Shown: positions 17,550-26,091 of the stretch, piece after piece | How positions within the stretch are numbered: position 1 is the stretch's first letter | How the letters are laid out: every line of letters starts with the position of its first letter | IMG/VR virus record: IMGVR_UViG_3300010149_000043 | Span: 1 to 41,985 of that record | Direction: 5' to 3' (one strand) | DNA: 41,985 bases | Source of the DNA: a virus | Notes under the pieces: model-generated | Seen by the model: only the letters and a program-made list of their open reading frames with translations | Database searches by the model: none | What the model was told of the DNA's origin: nothing | Made by a program: the position numbers and the translations under genes

Positions 17550-18785
17550 ATGGCAACATGGAAAAAAGTCATTGTCTCAGGATCCACAGCAGCCTTTGCT
17601 AATGTCATTAATGATGGTATTGCTTCTAATCAAGTAGTAGTAGGCGCAGGAGCAGGAGCAAATCAAGTTGGTAAGGCATTAACAGCCGGCCAAATATTAA
17701 TGGGGAACGCAAGTGCTGTCCCAACAGGAACTAGTGTTTCTGGAGATATAACATTATCAAATGCAGGTGTAGCAACTATAGGATCTGATAAAGTAACAAC
17801 CGCAATGTTATCAGGAAGTGTAGCTGATACACCAGTAGCAGGACAAACAGTTAAAGTTGGTGCAAACGGAGCATTTACATTCGACGATGCATCTACTTTA
17901 TTATCTGCAGGTTTAGGCATTACAATTACAAATAATAAAATTTCATCATCAATTGCAAACCCAGGCAGCGTTGTAGAAAATCCAGGTAACTCTTTTGGTA
18001 CTTTGGCAACAACAGAATTCACCGGTTCGTTTACGGGATCTGGTCTTATTTCTTCGGCAATTGATGCAACTAATGCAACTAATACAACCAAGGTTAATTT
18101 ATCTGACAATGAATCTACAGATGAAAACAATGTTTTAGTATTTGGTGCAGGTGCAAGTGCTACAGGTAACACAGCTTTAGAAACTGATGGCGATCTTACT
18201 TATAATCCAGGCAAAAGTAGATTATCAGTACCTCAAGTTACTGCATCAGCAGGATTTAAAGGTAACGTAACTGGTAATGTAACTGGTAATTTAACCGGTA
18301 CTGTACAAACTGCAGCACAAGGAAATATTACAAGTGTTGGTACATTAACATCACTTGATGTAAGTGGTAATACAACTTTAGGTAATGCTGCAACTGACAC
18401 CGTAACTATAGCAGGAGACTTAATAGTACAAGGAAATACCACAGAAGTACAAACTACGAATTTAAATGTTAAAGATGCATTAATATTATTATCTTCAGGT
18501 TCATCCGGTGCAACTAAACAAGATTCTGGACTAATATTTTCTGGTAATAATATCGGTCTTTCTGTAGATGCACCTGCAGTTAATTCTGGATCTGCACTTT
18601 TTGTTGATTCTACTTTGAAACGTTTATCTGTAACTGCTGATGGAACTCATGCAGGTGCATCTGCTACAAGTTTAACGGTAGGAGGATTTGTTCCTCTTGT
18701 AACTACAGGATCACAAACCTCATTTGATCAAATAGGTAACTTTAAAGTTAACTCTACTGGTGATCTATTTGTATATGCAGGATAA
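17550..18785 (+). CDS. Tail fibre protein, WKKVI-type N-terminus
   Basis: 411 residues. It starts MATWKKVIVSGSTAAF, the same opening as the larger fibre at 19254 (MPNWKKVILSGSNAVL), which suggests a common docking peptide. The body is low-complexity beta repeat. It includes NVTGNVTGNLTGT near residue 240 and then repeated 'SLDVSGNTTLGNAATDTVTIAG' type units (here split as SLDVSGNTTLG and NAATDTVTIAG), a phrase common in phage and bacterial collagen-like or trimeric adhesin fibres. GC content is higher than in neighbours. A strong terminator follows 34 bases after the stop. Confidence 0.75.
   Translation: MATWKKVIVSGSTAAFANVINDGIASNQVVVGAGAGANQVGKALTAGQILMGNASAVPTGTSVSGDITLSNAGVATIGSDKVTTAMLSGSVADTPVAGQTVKVGANGAFTFDDASTLLSAGLGITITNNKISSSIANPGSVVENPGNSFGTLATTEFTGSFTGSGLISSAIDATNATNTTKVNLSDNESTDENNVLVFGAGASATGNTALETDGDLTYNPGKSRLSVPQVTASAGFKGNVTGNVTGNLTGTVQTAAQGNITSVGTLTSLDVSGNTTLGNAATDTVTIAGDLIVQGNTTEVQTTNLNVKDALILLSSGSSGATKQDSGLIFSGNNIGLSVDAPAVNSGSALFVDSTLKRLSVTADGTHAGASATSLTVGGFVPLVTTGSQTSFDQIGNFKVNSTGDLFVYAG
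18261..18296 (+). repeat. 12-bp tandem repeat in a fibre gene
   Basis: Three consecutive copies of GGTAA(C/T)(G/T)TAAC(T/C) encode G-N-V-T/G-N-V-T/G-N-L-T. Such short in-frame repeats can change copy number and alter fibre length. Confidence 0.8.
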
Positions 18786-18818
18786 TATATACTAAAGTTT
18801 TTAATTTATTATATTGAG

Positions 18819-18848
18819 AAGCGGAGATTAATTTCTCCGCTTTTTTTT
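18819..18848 (+). terminator. Strong intrinsic terminator after a fibre gene
   Basis: A 9-bp stem, AAGCGGAGA (18819-18827) with TCTCCGCTT (18834-18842), has a 6-base loop and runs straight into T residues (18841-18848). It is the most canonical rho-independent terminator in the window and the only one of the four without TTACTGTTT behind it. Confidence 0.9.
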
Positions 18849-18867
18849 ATATAAAATTAATATGTTA

Positions 18868-18882
18868 AATATTTATTAATAT
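18868..18882 (+). promoter_or_regulatory. Weak copy of the late-promoter-like motif
   Basis: AATATTTATTAATAT differs from the octamer at its last base (TATTTATT). It lies just after the terminator and 26 bases before the next ATG. Confidence 0.35.
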
Positions 18883-18908
18883 ATAATTAAAATTGAAATA
18901 TATAGTTT

Positions 18909-19163
18909 ATGCCTATTATCAGAAATCCTAAAAAACAAAATAAAATAAAAATCGATAATAACGTTGTTAAAGAGTCATATGAACAATTTAAAGCATTAAA
19001 AGAACAAGCCGTTCAAGAAACCCAATTTCAACCACAATTCACAAAAGATGAAGCAATATGGATGATGGGCTTAATTAAAAATTGTACCTTTAAAGGTGAA
19101 GATGTACAAAAGGTTTATGAAGCAGTTGTTAAGTTACAATTAATTGTTAATGAATCTAAATAG
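18909..19163 (+). CDS. Small unknown protein in the fibre cassette
   Basis: 84 residues. Basic N-terminus (PIIRNPKKQNKIKI), then helices with QFKALKEQAVQE and DEAIWMMGLIKNCTFKGEDV and a final VVKLQLIVNE. It is not fibre-like in composition, which is unusual in this stretch. It could be a regulator, a fibre-assembly chaperone or simply a conserved small protein. Nothing in the sequence decides. It lies in its own unit between a terminator/promoter pair and the next promoter-like motif. Confidence 0.7.
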   Translation: MPIIRNPKKQNKIKIDNNVVKESYEQFKALKEQAVQETQFQPQFTKDEAIWMMGLIKNCTFKGEDVQKVYEAVVKLQLIVNESK

Positions 19164-19166
19164 TTA

Positions 19167-19181
19167 TATATTTATATTAAA
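19167..19181 (+). promoter_or_regulatory. Late-promoter-like motif before the main fibre gene
   Basis: TATATTTATATTAAA has the octamer at 19169-19176, 77 bases before the ATG of the 856-residue fibre gene, leaving a leader that contains a 14-base palindrome. Confidence 0.5.
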
Positions 19182-19214
19182 ATAAACTTATTATTGGCCT
19201 GAAAAGGAAGTGGG

Positions 19215-19228
19215 CAGTATTAATACTG
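19215..19228 (+). repeat. Perfect 14-base palindrome in the fibre leader
   Basis: CAGTATTAATACTG is exactly self-complementary. It lies between the promoter-like motif and the fibre start codon, 25 bases before the ATG. It could be a protein-binding operator or a small hairpin affecting translation. Confidence 0.5.
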
Positions 19229-19253
19229 TAACCAACCATGATAGGAGAAGCAA

Positions 19254-21824
19254 ATGCCAAACTGGAAAAAAGTCATTTTATCTGGCAGTAATGCCGTCTT
19301 AGCAGAAATAACTGCATCAGGGAATTTATCGGGTAGTAGAACAGCTACCGCATCATATGGGTTATTCACCGGATCTTTCGGAGGAAACGGAACAAATCTA
19401 GATTTATCAAGTAACACATCAATTTCAACATTACCATTCCCATTTGAAGGAGATGCTCAAATATCTGGTTCATTAATAGTATCTCAATCCTATACAGTAG
19501 GAGACACAGACTCAACCGCATTAAGATTAATAGGATCTGGTTCAGTAAGCCAATCAGGAATATTTGAAGTAGAAGGATCAGCAGGCCCTTTATTCTCAGT
19601 AGCAGATGGATTAGATGGTGTTTTAATGGAAGTAAACAATATTTCAGGTTTACCATTATTTCAAGTATCATCTTCCAATGAAGTATTTATAAATAGAGGT
19701 AATTTAACATCTGGGGTTAATACAGCTACTGCTTCATTTGCGAATTTTTCAGGTTCATTCCAAGGTGATGGTACTAATTTAAATTTAGCTAGTAATACTA
19801 CAATACCAGCAGGTCCAACACCAACATTAGCACAAGTAGTAACAGAAGGTGCAAGCGCTACAGGAGATGTTTTAATAACAGGATCATTAACAATATCAGG
19901 ATCATTTAGTGCATTTACATTAGATTCAGATAATATAGTATTAGGATCGGGTTCTGGTGTAGCAATGCAAGCAAGTGCAAATAATAATGTTATATTAGGT
20001 ACTAATACCGCAGATAGTTTAACTACAGGTGATCAAAATGTTGCTATTGGGCATCAAGCTTTACAATCTTTAAGTAGTAATTCAGGAAATACAGCTATTG
20101 GATTTGAAGCTGCAAAAGCCTACACAAATTCTAATTCTGTTTTTATAGGATATAAAGCAGGTTTAGCTTGGAGTACTGGAAATGATAATGTTGTAATAGG
20201 TAAAGAAGCAGCAGATAGTCATACTGCAGGTTCTACAAATGTTTATATAGGATACTCAGCAGCAGGTGGTTCAACCGGAGGAGGAAGTTACAATCTTGCT
20301 ATAGGAGGCAATTCTGGTAAGAATTTAACTACAGGTACTAATAATGTTACATTAGGTAAAAATGCAGGTTTTAACCTTAATTCAGGTAAAGAGAATATAG
20401 CTATAGGTACAAATGCTTTAGATTCTATAGCTTCAGGTGAAATGAATATTGCTATAGGATATTATGCTGGAGCAAGTTTAGATAATGATGATGGAAACAT
20501 CATGATAGGATTTGGTTCTGCAGCTGATGGAACAGGAAATGGTGAATTAAAAATAGGTAGTGGAAGTATAACCACTATACAGGGTAATTTAGCAACTGGA
20601 GATGTAACATTCTACAATACAGCATCAGCACCAAATTTCTCTGGTTCATTCCAAGGTAATGGTTCACAACTAACAAATTTACCAGCATCAGATCCTTTCC
20701 CATTCTCCGGAGATGCTCAAATAACAGGATCATTAACAGTATCAGGATCACTTGTTCCTGGTGGAAGAAATAGATTAAGCACTAATAATGTAGTAATAGG
20801 TAGAGCAGCTGGAGAAAATATGTCAATTTCTTCTACATCCGCTTTAGATAATACTCTTATAGGAGCAGTAGCAGGTAATGATTTAACTAGTGGTAATAAT
20901 AATGTTTTAGTAGGTTATAAAGCTGGAGAATATTTAACTACAAGTCAAGATGTTATAGCTATAGGTAAAACTGCATTAGGAGCTGATAGTACCGCAGGAA
21001 ATGCTCTTAATTATGTCATAGCAATAGGAACAAGTGCAGGAGGAAGATTACAAGGAGGTATTGGAGATGGAGATCATCATGGAATTTATATAGGTAGAAA
21101 TGCCGGTATTAACATCGATAGTAATGATGGTAATCAAAATAATATATTAATAGGTCATAGAAATGTTGGTCCAAGTAGTCAAGGACATTTTGGAGAAGGT
21201 CATCTTAGAATAGGGCAAGGTACGGATTCTAATGCAGTAATATTTCCAATATCTGCATCATTAACTTCAGGTTCAGTTCTTATACCACAGTTAAAAGTAG
21301 ATAGTGTTAACACAGCAAATTCAGCTTCGGGAGCAACATTAACAGTAGAAGGCTCAGGTTCAACAGTATTTGAAGTAATAGGATCAGAAGGTACACTATT
21401 TGCAATAGACGATGATTTAGATGGAACTATATTCACAGCAAACGATAAAACAGGTCTTCCAGTACTAGAAGCATCAGCTTCAGGAGAAGTTTACATAGGC
21501 AAATCACCTCAATCTTTATACACAACCGCAGTCATAAGTTCTAATAACGCTAACGTAACGCAGTCAATTTATGGATTGGATACAAGTTCATATGGAGGAG
21601 CATTCTTTGAGTACACGGCTCATTCGGGGTCAAATGCACGTGCAGGAAGCATAATGTCAGTATGGAACGGTTCGAGTCTTAATTTCACAGAGACTACCAC
21701 AACCGATATTGGCTCAACATCAGATTTAGTGATGAAAGTTCATATATCCGAAAGTCAAGCACAATTAGCAGCTTTCTCTACAACAGCAGGTTACAATATT
21801 AAAACAATAATAAAATCAATATAA
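19254..21824 (+). CDS. Major tail fibre with YadA-head-like beta-roll repeats
   Basis: 856 residues. It opens MPNWKKVILSGS, shared with the 17550 protein. Two blocks (residues about 243-440 and 510-654) consist of repeats of the type N-x-(V/A)-x-IG-x-x-A, for example NVAIGHQAL, NTAIGFEAA, NVVIGKEAA, NNVLVGYKAG, the signature of the left-handed beta-roll in YadA-like trimeric adhesin heads. A module of 'VEGS...LF..DD.LDG..' type occurs twice (about residues 102-145 and 700-752). The C-terminal 100 residues (FFEYTAHSGSNARAGSIMSV) are a compact domain often seen at the end of marine-phage fibres. It is likely the trimeric receptor-binding fibre. The LamG-like gene follows one base after its stop. 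Confidence 0.82.
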   Translation: MPNWKKVILSGSNAVLAEITASGNLSGSRTATASYGLFTGSFGGNGTNLDLSSNTSISTLPFPFEGDAQISGSLIVSQSYTVGDTDSTALRLIGSGSVSQSGIFEVEGSAGPLFSVADGLDGVLMEVNNISGLPLFQVSSSNEVFINRGNLTSGVNTATASFANFSGSFQGDGTNLNLASNTTIPAGPTPTLAQVVTEGASATGDVLITGSLTISGSFSAFTLDSDNIVLGSGSGVAMQASANNNVILGTNTADSLTTGDQNVAIGHQALQSLSSNSGNTAIGFEAAKAYTNSNSVFIGYKAGLAWSTGNDNVVIGKEAADSHTAGSTNVYIGYSAAGGSTGGGSYNLAIGGNSGKNLTTGTNNVTLGKNAGFNLNSGKENIAIGTNALDSIASGEMNIAIGYYAGASLDNDDGNIMIGFGSAADGTGNGELKIGSGSITTIQGNLATGDVTFYNTASAPNFSGSFQGNGSQLTNLPASDPFPFSGDAQITGSLTVSGSLVPGGRNRLSTNNVVIGRAAGENMSISSTSALDNTLIGAVAGNDLTSGNNNVLVGYKAGEYLTTSQDVIAIGKTALGADSTAGNALNYVIAIGTSAGGRLQGGIGDGDHHGIYIGRNAGINIDSNDGNQNNILIGHRNVGPSSQGHFGEGHLRIGQGTDSNAVIFPISASLTSGSVLIPQLKVDSVNTANSASGATLTVEGSGSTVFEVIGSEGTLFAIDDDLDGTIFTANDKTGLPVLEASASGEVYIGKSPQSLYTTAVISSNNANVTQSIYGLDTSSYGGAFFEYTAHSGSNARAGSIMSVWNGSSLNFTETTTTDIGSTSDLVMKVHISESQAQLAAFSTTAGYNIKTIIKSI
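19980..21215 (+). repeat. Two blocks of degenerate beta-roll repeats in the fibre gene
   Basis: Block 1 (about 19980-20575) and block 2 (about 20783-21215) encode repeating N-x-(A/V)-x-(I/L)G-x-x-A units about 18-25 residues apart. The repeat is at protein level, and the DNA copies have diverged. The two blocks are separated by a short shaft that repeats the phrase SGSFQGNGSQLTN. Confidence 0.75.
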
Positions 21825-21825
21825 T

Positions 21826-22536
21826 ATGGGAATCAGAAGAGGTTCAATATCAACTCCAATAATAGCGGATGGGCTAGTATTCAACATGGATGCTACAAAT
21901 AAAGCCAGCCATACAGGAACTGAAACATCTATATTTAATACGTTACAAACTTCCCAATCAGGATCTATAAATAATGTAGCTACTAATAAATTAAATTTAT
22001 CACAAAACTCAGCAAAATATATAGAATTGGACGGTACAGATGATTATATTGAATTATCGGACACTAAAAATTCTTCTTATACTAATATAACTGTTGGTAT
22101 GTGGGTAATGGGAGATACGGCAGCATCAGGAGGAAATTATTGGTTAGCAGCTCCTATAGATAATTCTGCAGGTACTTTTTGGATTAATGGGGGTAACGGT
22201 GCTACTAAATTTGGAATTAGAACAAATTCAGAAATATCATCTGCATCTACAACAACATCTTCTACTTCTGAATTTCAATACTTAACAGGTACTTGGGATG
22301 GTAGTAATATTGTATTTTATAAAAATGCATCTATAATACAAACAAAATCAGTAACAGGTACTTTAATGTGGAGTTCTACATATAATTGGAATATAGGAGC
22401 ATATGGAGGACCATTTGGAGCTGGGGGGTTAAATGGAAATTTAAGTTTTTCATGCTTTCATTTTTATAACCGTGCCTTATCAGCAAATGAAGTTCTACAC
22501 AACTACAATGCTTTAAAATCAAGATTTGGAATATAA
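21826..22536 (+). CDS. LamG/concanavalin-like lectin protein of the tail
   Basis: 236 residues. About residues 65-230 show the LamG-type jelly-roll pattern: IELDGTDDYIELSD, then ITVGMWVMGD, FQYLTGTWDGSNIVFYKNA, and NGNLSFSCFHFYNRALSANEVLHNYNA at the end (features: the W-x-GSNI-x-FYKN strand and the F-YNRALS-x-NEV tail). This fold binds carbohydrates, so a role in recognising surface glycans fits. The N-terminus (MGIRRGSISTPIIADGLVFNMDATN) is a usual start of such phage proteins. It follows the main fibre gene by one base and probably sits at its tip or on the baseplate. Confidence 0.8.
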   Translation: MGIRRGSISTPIIADGLVFNMDATNKASHTGTETSIFNTLQTSQSGSINNVATNKLNLSQNSAKYIELDGTDDYIELSDTKNSSYTNITVGMWVMGDTAASGGNYWLAAPIDNSAGTFWINGGNGATKFGIRTNSEISSASTTTSSTSEFQYLTGTWDGSNIVFYKNASIIQTKSVTGTLMWSSTYNWNIGAYGGPFGAGGLNGNLSFSCFHFYNRALSANEVLHNYNALKSRFGI

Positions 22537-22576
22537 ATAAATTTTTATTATAATAAAATTAAAAGAAAGTTACAAC

Positions 22577-22849
22577 ATGAAATCAAAAAAACTTGCAAAA
22601 GCAGACATTGAATCCATAACAAATATCCAAGGACAATTCACAGAATACACCAACACATTAGGGTTAATGCAAATCGATGAAAAAACAATTAACAATCAAT
22701 TGGTAATGATCGAAGAAAAGAAAAATGAAATGTTTCAAAAGCTGGATGAGTTAAGAAATCAAGAACAAGAATTATTTAATTCATTACAAGAAAAATACGG
22801 GCAAGGTCAAATAAATCTTGAAGAAGGCACATTTACGCCAAATAACTAG
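22577..22849 (+). CDS. Small coiled-coil protein before the tail sheath
   Basis: 90 residues, mostly one predicted coiled coil (about residues 25-75, with EEKKNEMFQKLDELRNQEQE), ending QEKYGQGQINLEEGTFTPN. Proteins with this ending are frequent in marine T4-like and other tailed phages, with no assigned function. Its place immediately before the sheath gene suggests a tail-assembly or fibre-attachment role, but this is context only. Confidence 0.75.
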   Translation: MKSKKLAKADIESITNIQGQFTEYTNTLGLMQIDEKTINNQLVMIEEKKNEMFQKLDELRNQEQELFNSLQEKYGQGQINLEEGTFTPNN

Positions 22850-22867
22850 TTTTTTCAAGTTTTGTTA

Positions 22868-22882
22868 TATATTTATAATAAA
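22868..22882 (+). promoter_or_regulatory. Late-promoter-like motif before the tail sheath gene
   Basis: TATATTTATAATAAA is an exact copy of the consensus, with the octamer at 22870-22877, 27 bases before the sheath ATG. TAGGAGAATAATCG provides a strong ribosome binding site. Confidence 0.57.
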
Positions 22883-22904
22883 CATAATTATAGGAGAATA
22901 ATCG

Positions 22905-25376
22905 ATGGCCGAAAGAATCGTATCGCCAGGTGTATTTACTAATGAAATAGATCAGTCATTTTTACCCCAAGGAATTGGTGAAATAGGTGCTGCTTTAATT
23001 GGACCTACTATTAAAGGCCCGGCACAAATACCAACACAAGTAAAAAATTATGCTGAATTTGAAAGTATATTTGGATCATATACAGAAGATTCATATCTAC
23101 CATTTACAGCAAAAGAATATTTAGATAACGCAGGAACATTAACAGTAACAAGATTATTATATGAAAATGGTTACAAATTAACTAATGGAGCATTAGCAGT
23201 TATTGCAGAGTCTGGCTCTGGCGCAGGAAAGAAAAGTGTTGTATCTCATATTATTCACCCAACCGTTCCTATAAATTATTCTGCAGATGATAATGTTTTT
23301 GAAAATTCAAGCATTGCTAGTGGAGAGTCAGGATCATTTTCCATAACAATTTCTGGTTCATATAGTGTTGATAATACATATCCTGGATATTCTGGATTTG
23401 CTTCTACTACAGGAGTTAACACAACAATTTCTGCTTCTATAAATAATTCAAGCAATTCATATATAGAAAAAATATTTGGAAGTAATCCTAAATCAATTGA
23501 TTATCCTGTATATGTTCAATATGAAAATGAAAATATTAAAAATGAATTTAGTAATATAGGCAATGTATCAGTTAAGTTACAAATTATTGACAATTACGAA
23601 TATTTACAAGACTTTAAAGCTCCCGCTTCTCCATTTATTACTTCCCAAAAAATAAGCGGAACATCAAGAAACTTATTTAAAGTACATGCATTATCTCATG
23701 GAACGGGTGAAAATTATGATTTTAAAATAGGTATACAAAATATTATAACAGCTGCTGAAAATCCTGAACAAACAGGATATGGTAAATTTGATTTAATAGT
23801 AAGAGCTGTTAATAGTAAAAATATTTTATTATCTCCATTTGATTCTGACGATACTGACACATCACCAGCAATTCTAGAATCATTTACTAATTTAAATTTA
23901 AATCCAGATTCTCCTCGATATATTTCAAAAGTAATTGGTGATGTTCATAAGTATATTGACCCATCTTCTAAAAGATTGGTTGAATCAGGAACTTTTGATA
24001 ATAATTCAAAATATATAAGAGTTGAGGTAACAACTGCAGTTGAAAATAAAATTAATCCTAGTGCAATACCATTTGGATATAAAGCAGTAAGTTCTCCAAT
24101 ATTAAATCCATCAGCAAGTATTAATTTAGTTGCTAGTTCAAATGTAACTACACAAGTTGGAACATCTGGATATAATTCAAATATATTCTTTGGATTTGAT
24201 TATACGAATACAAATAACTTAAATTATCTTGCTCCAATTCCAACTTCTGGATCAACAACAGGTAATAACTCAGATTTTTATTTGGGAGATTTAAATCAAG
24301 ATGCTGGAGCTAGCTTTCCATCATCTGCACCATATTCTGGATCAATTGGAACAGCATTAGACGCCGGCATTATAAATGCTAACATAGCTATTGGAACAAG
24401 AAAGTTTATAATTCCTATACAAGGAGGATTTGATGGAGCTAGACCAAATCTACCAAAATATTCTGGAGAAAATATTTCTTCTACGAATGCATTCGGATTT
24501 GATTGTTCAGCTGACGGAAAATCTGGAACAACTGCATATAAAAACGCATTCAATACATTGTCAAATACAGATCAATATGATTTCAATATGTTAATAACAC
24601 CAGGGGTAGTTCATGAAATACATCCTTCAGTAACTAATGCTGGTATATTATTATGTGAATCAAGAGCTGATGCTTTTTATGTAATGGATCCTGTTGGAAA
24701 AACAAGTAACATTAGCACAGCTAAGAATACTGTTAAAACATTGGATTCAAGTTATGCAGCAACATATTATCCATGGGTATTAGCACAACCAGCTGGTGCA
24801 CCTAAATCATTATGGGTACCACCATCAGTTGTTGTTCCTAGTGTGTTATCATTTACAGATAGAATTGCACATCCATGGTTTGCTCCTGCAGGACTAAATA
24901 GAGGTGGATTATCAATGGTATCTAAAACATATATAAGATTATCTCAATCTGATAGAGATGAATTATATGAAAATAGAATTAATCCAATTGCTAATTTTCC
25001 AAACGAAGGAGTATGTATTTGGGGACAAAAAACATTACAAGCATTACCATCTGCATTAGATAGAGTTAATGTTAGAAGATTATTAATCACCGTTAAGAAA
25101 TTTATTGCTTCTGCTACTAGATTTTTAGTATTTGAACAAAACACTGCATCAACAAGAAATAGATTTTTACAAATAGTAAATCCTTATTTGCAAGATGTAG
25201 TAGCTCAATCAGGTTTAAGTGCATTCCGTGTAATAATGGATGAAACAAATAACACACCGGATGTAATTGATCAAAACTTTTTAGTAGGACAATTATTCTT
25301 ACAGCCAACCAGAACTGCAGAATTTATTGTGTTAGACTTTACTATTCAACCAACTGGTGCTTCATTTCCTGATTAA
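22905..25376 (+). CDS. gp18: Tail sheath protein (gp18-like)
   Basis: The contractile sheath subunit. The N-terminus AERIVSPGVFTNEIDQS, followed by IGPTIKGPAQIPTQV and FESIFGSY, is diagnostic of contractile-tail sheaths. The C-terminal domain has the typical VNVRRLLITVKKFI, then FLQIVNPYLQDVVAQSGL, then FRVIMDETNN, ending with a beta strand (RTAEFIVLDFTIQPTGASF) that swaps between subunits. At 823 aa it is longer than T4 gp18 (659), the extra being in the variable surface part (about residues 130-480). It is followed by the tube gene in its own promoter unit. Confidence 0.95.
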   Translation: MAERIVSPGVFTNEIDQSFLPQGIGEIGAALIGPTIKGPAQIPTQVKNYAEFESIFGSYTEDSYLPFTAKEYLDNAGTLTVTRLLYENGYKLTNGALAVIAESGSGAGKKSVVSHIIHPTVPINYSADDNVFENSSIASGESGSFSITISGSYSVDNTYPGYSGFASTTGVNTTISASINNSSNSYIEKIFGSNPKSIDYPVYVQYENENIKNEFSNIGNVSVKLQIIDNYEYLQDFKAPASPFITSQKISGTSRNLFKVHALSHGTGENYDFKIGIQNIITAAENPEQTGYGKFDLIVRAVNSKNILLSPFDSDDTDTSPAILESFTNLNLNPDSPRYISKVIGDVHKYIDPSSKRLVESGTFDNNSKYIRVEVTTAVENKINPSAIPFGYKAVSSPILNPSASINLVASSNVTTQVGTSGYNSNIFFGFDYTNTNNLNYLAPIPTSGSTTGNNSDFYLGDLNQDAGASFPSSAPYSGSIGTALDAGIINANIAIGTRKFIIPIQGGFDGARPNLPKYSGENISSTNAFGFDCSADGKSGTTAYKNAFNTLSNTDQYDFNMLITPGVVHEIHPSVTNAGILLCESRADAFYVMDPVGKTSNISTAKNTVKTLDSSYAATYYPWVLAQPAGAPKSLWVPPSVVVPSVLSFTDRIAHPWFAPAGLNRGGLSMVSKTYIRLSQSDRDELYENRINPIANFPNEGVCIWGQKTLQALPSALDRVNVRRLLITVKKFIASATRFLVFEQNTASTRNRFLQIVNPYLQDVVAQSGLSAFRVIMDETNNTPDVIDQNFLVGQLFLQPTRTAEFIVLDFTIQPTGASFPD

Positions 25377-25390
25377 TTTTTAGAAATGAA

Positions 25391-25405
25391 TATATTTATA
25401 TAAAA
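25391..25405 (+). promoter_or_regulatory. Late-promoter-like motif before the tail tube gene
   Basis: TATATTTATATAAAA has the octamer at 25393-25400, 16 bases before the ATG at 25417. It allows the tube to be transcribed independently of the sheath. Confidence 0.5.
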
Positions 25406-25416
25406 TAGGATATAAA

Positions 25417-25983
25417 ATGTCAATAAACATAGATTTACTTAAAGAATTACCAAATCAAGGTCAAACTCAATTAGAACAAAATTTAGCAGGAGTCGATTAT
25501 ACCGATTTATTTGCAAAAGCGTTTGATTGGGAACCTAAAATGACCAATAGGTTTATTATGGAATTTCAAGATATTCCATCTCATTTAATAAAAGCATCTG
25601 GTAGACCAAGTGTTAATAACGGAAATGTCGTTTTAGATCATATTAATGTTGAAAGAAAAGTTAAAGGAAAAACAAGATGGCAAGACCTAAGTATAACATT
25701 ATATGATGCAATTGTTCCATCTGGTGCACAAGCAGTGATGACATGGATTCGTAGTCATCATGAATCATTAACTGGTAGAGATGGATATGCAACTGGTGCT
25801 TCATCATATAAAAGAAATATTAATTTTTATTCTTTATCACCAACAGGCGAAAAAATAGAAGAATGGGAATTGGTAGGAGCATATATTAATGATGCATCAT
25901 TTGGAGATATGGATTGGTCAAACGAATCTGCAGTTGAAATTTCATTAACATTGTCTTATGACTATGCAGTATTAAAGTATTAA
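25417..25983 (+). CDS. gp19: Tail tube protein (gp19-like)
   Basis: 188 residues, forming the inner tube through which DNA passes. After a short N-terminal extension come FDWEPKMTNRFIMEFQDIP, then RKVKGKTRWQDLSITLYDAI, and the C-terminal GAYINDASFGDMDWSNESA with LTLSYDYAVL. These are the strand-strand-helix features of the Hcp/gp19 tube fold. The length is close to T4 gp19 (163). It lies directly after the sheath as in nearly all myoviruses. A terminator follows. Confidence 0.92.
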   Translation: MSINIDLLKELPNQGQTQLEQNLAGVDYTDLFAKAFDWEPKMTNRFIMEFQDIPSHLIKASGRPSVNNGNVVLDHINVERKVKGKTRWQDLSITLYDAIVPSGAQAVMTWIRSHHESLTGRDGYATGASSYKRNINFYSLSPTGEKIEEWELVGAYINDASFGDMDWSNESAVEISLTLSYDYAVLKY

Positions 25984-25994
25984 TTTTTTCAAAT

Positions 25995-26017
25995 AATGGG
26001 AGTTTATTGCTCCCATT
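25995..26017 (+). terminator. Terminator after the tail tube gene
   Basis: An 8-bp stem, AATGGGAG (25995-26002) with CTCCCATT (26010-26017), has a 7-base loop and is followed by TTTACTGTTT. It isolates the structural unit from the following exported-protein gene. Confidence 0.85.
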
Positions 26018-26030
26018 TTTACTGTTTAAA

Positions 26031-26045
26031 AATATTTATTATAAA
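26031..26045 (+). promoter_or_regulatory. Variant late-promoter-like motif
   Basis: AATATTTATTATAAA has TATTTATT in place of the octamer, 14 bases behind the terminator stem and 46 bases before the ATG at 26092. It would drive the exported-protein gene on its own. Confidence 0.4.
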
Positions 26046-26091
26046 GAGTTTATTCAACTTCATACTGTTACAATTTAAATTTAGGTAACAT

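Noticed and set aside
17663-18172. Long minus-strand open frame (169 codons) opposite a fibre gene
   Set aside because: Antisense of repetitive fibre codons; Val/Pro/Ala-rich low-complexity product; no promoter or start signal; all real genes are on the + strand.
19980-21215. CRISPR-like array
   Set aside because: Repeats are in-frame, degenerate at DNA level and encode a beta-roll; no identical direct repeats with unique spacers.
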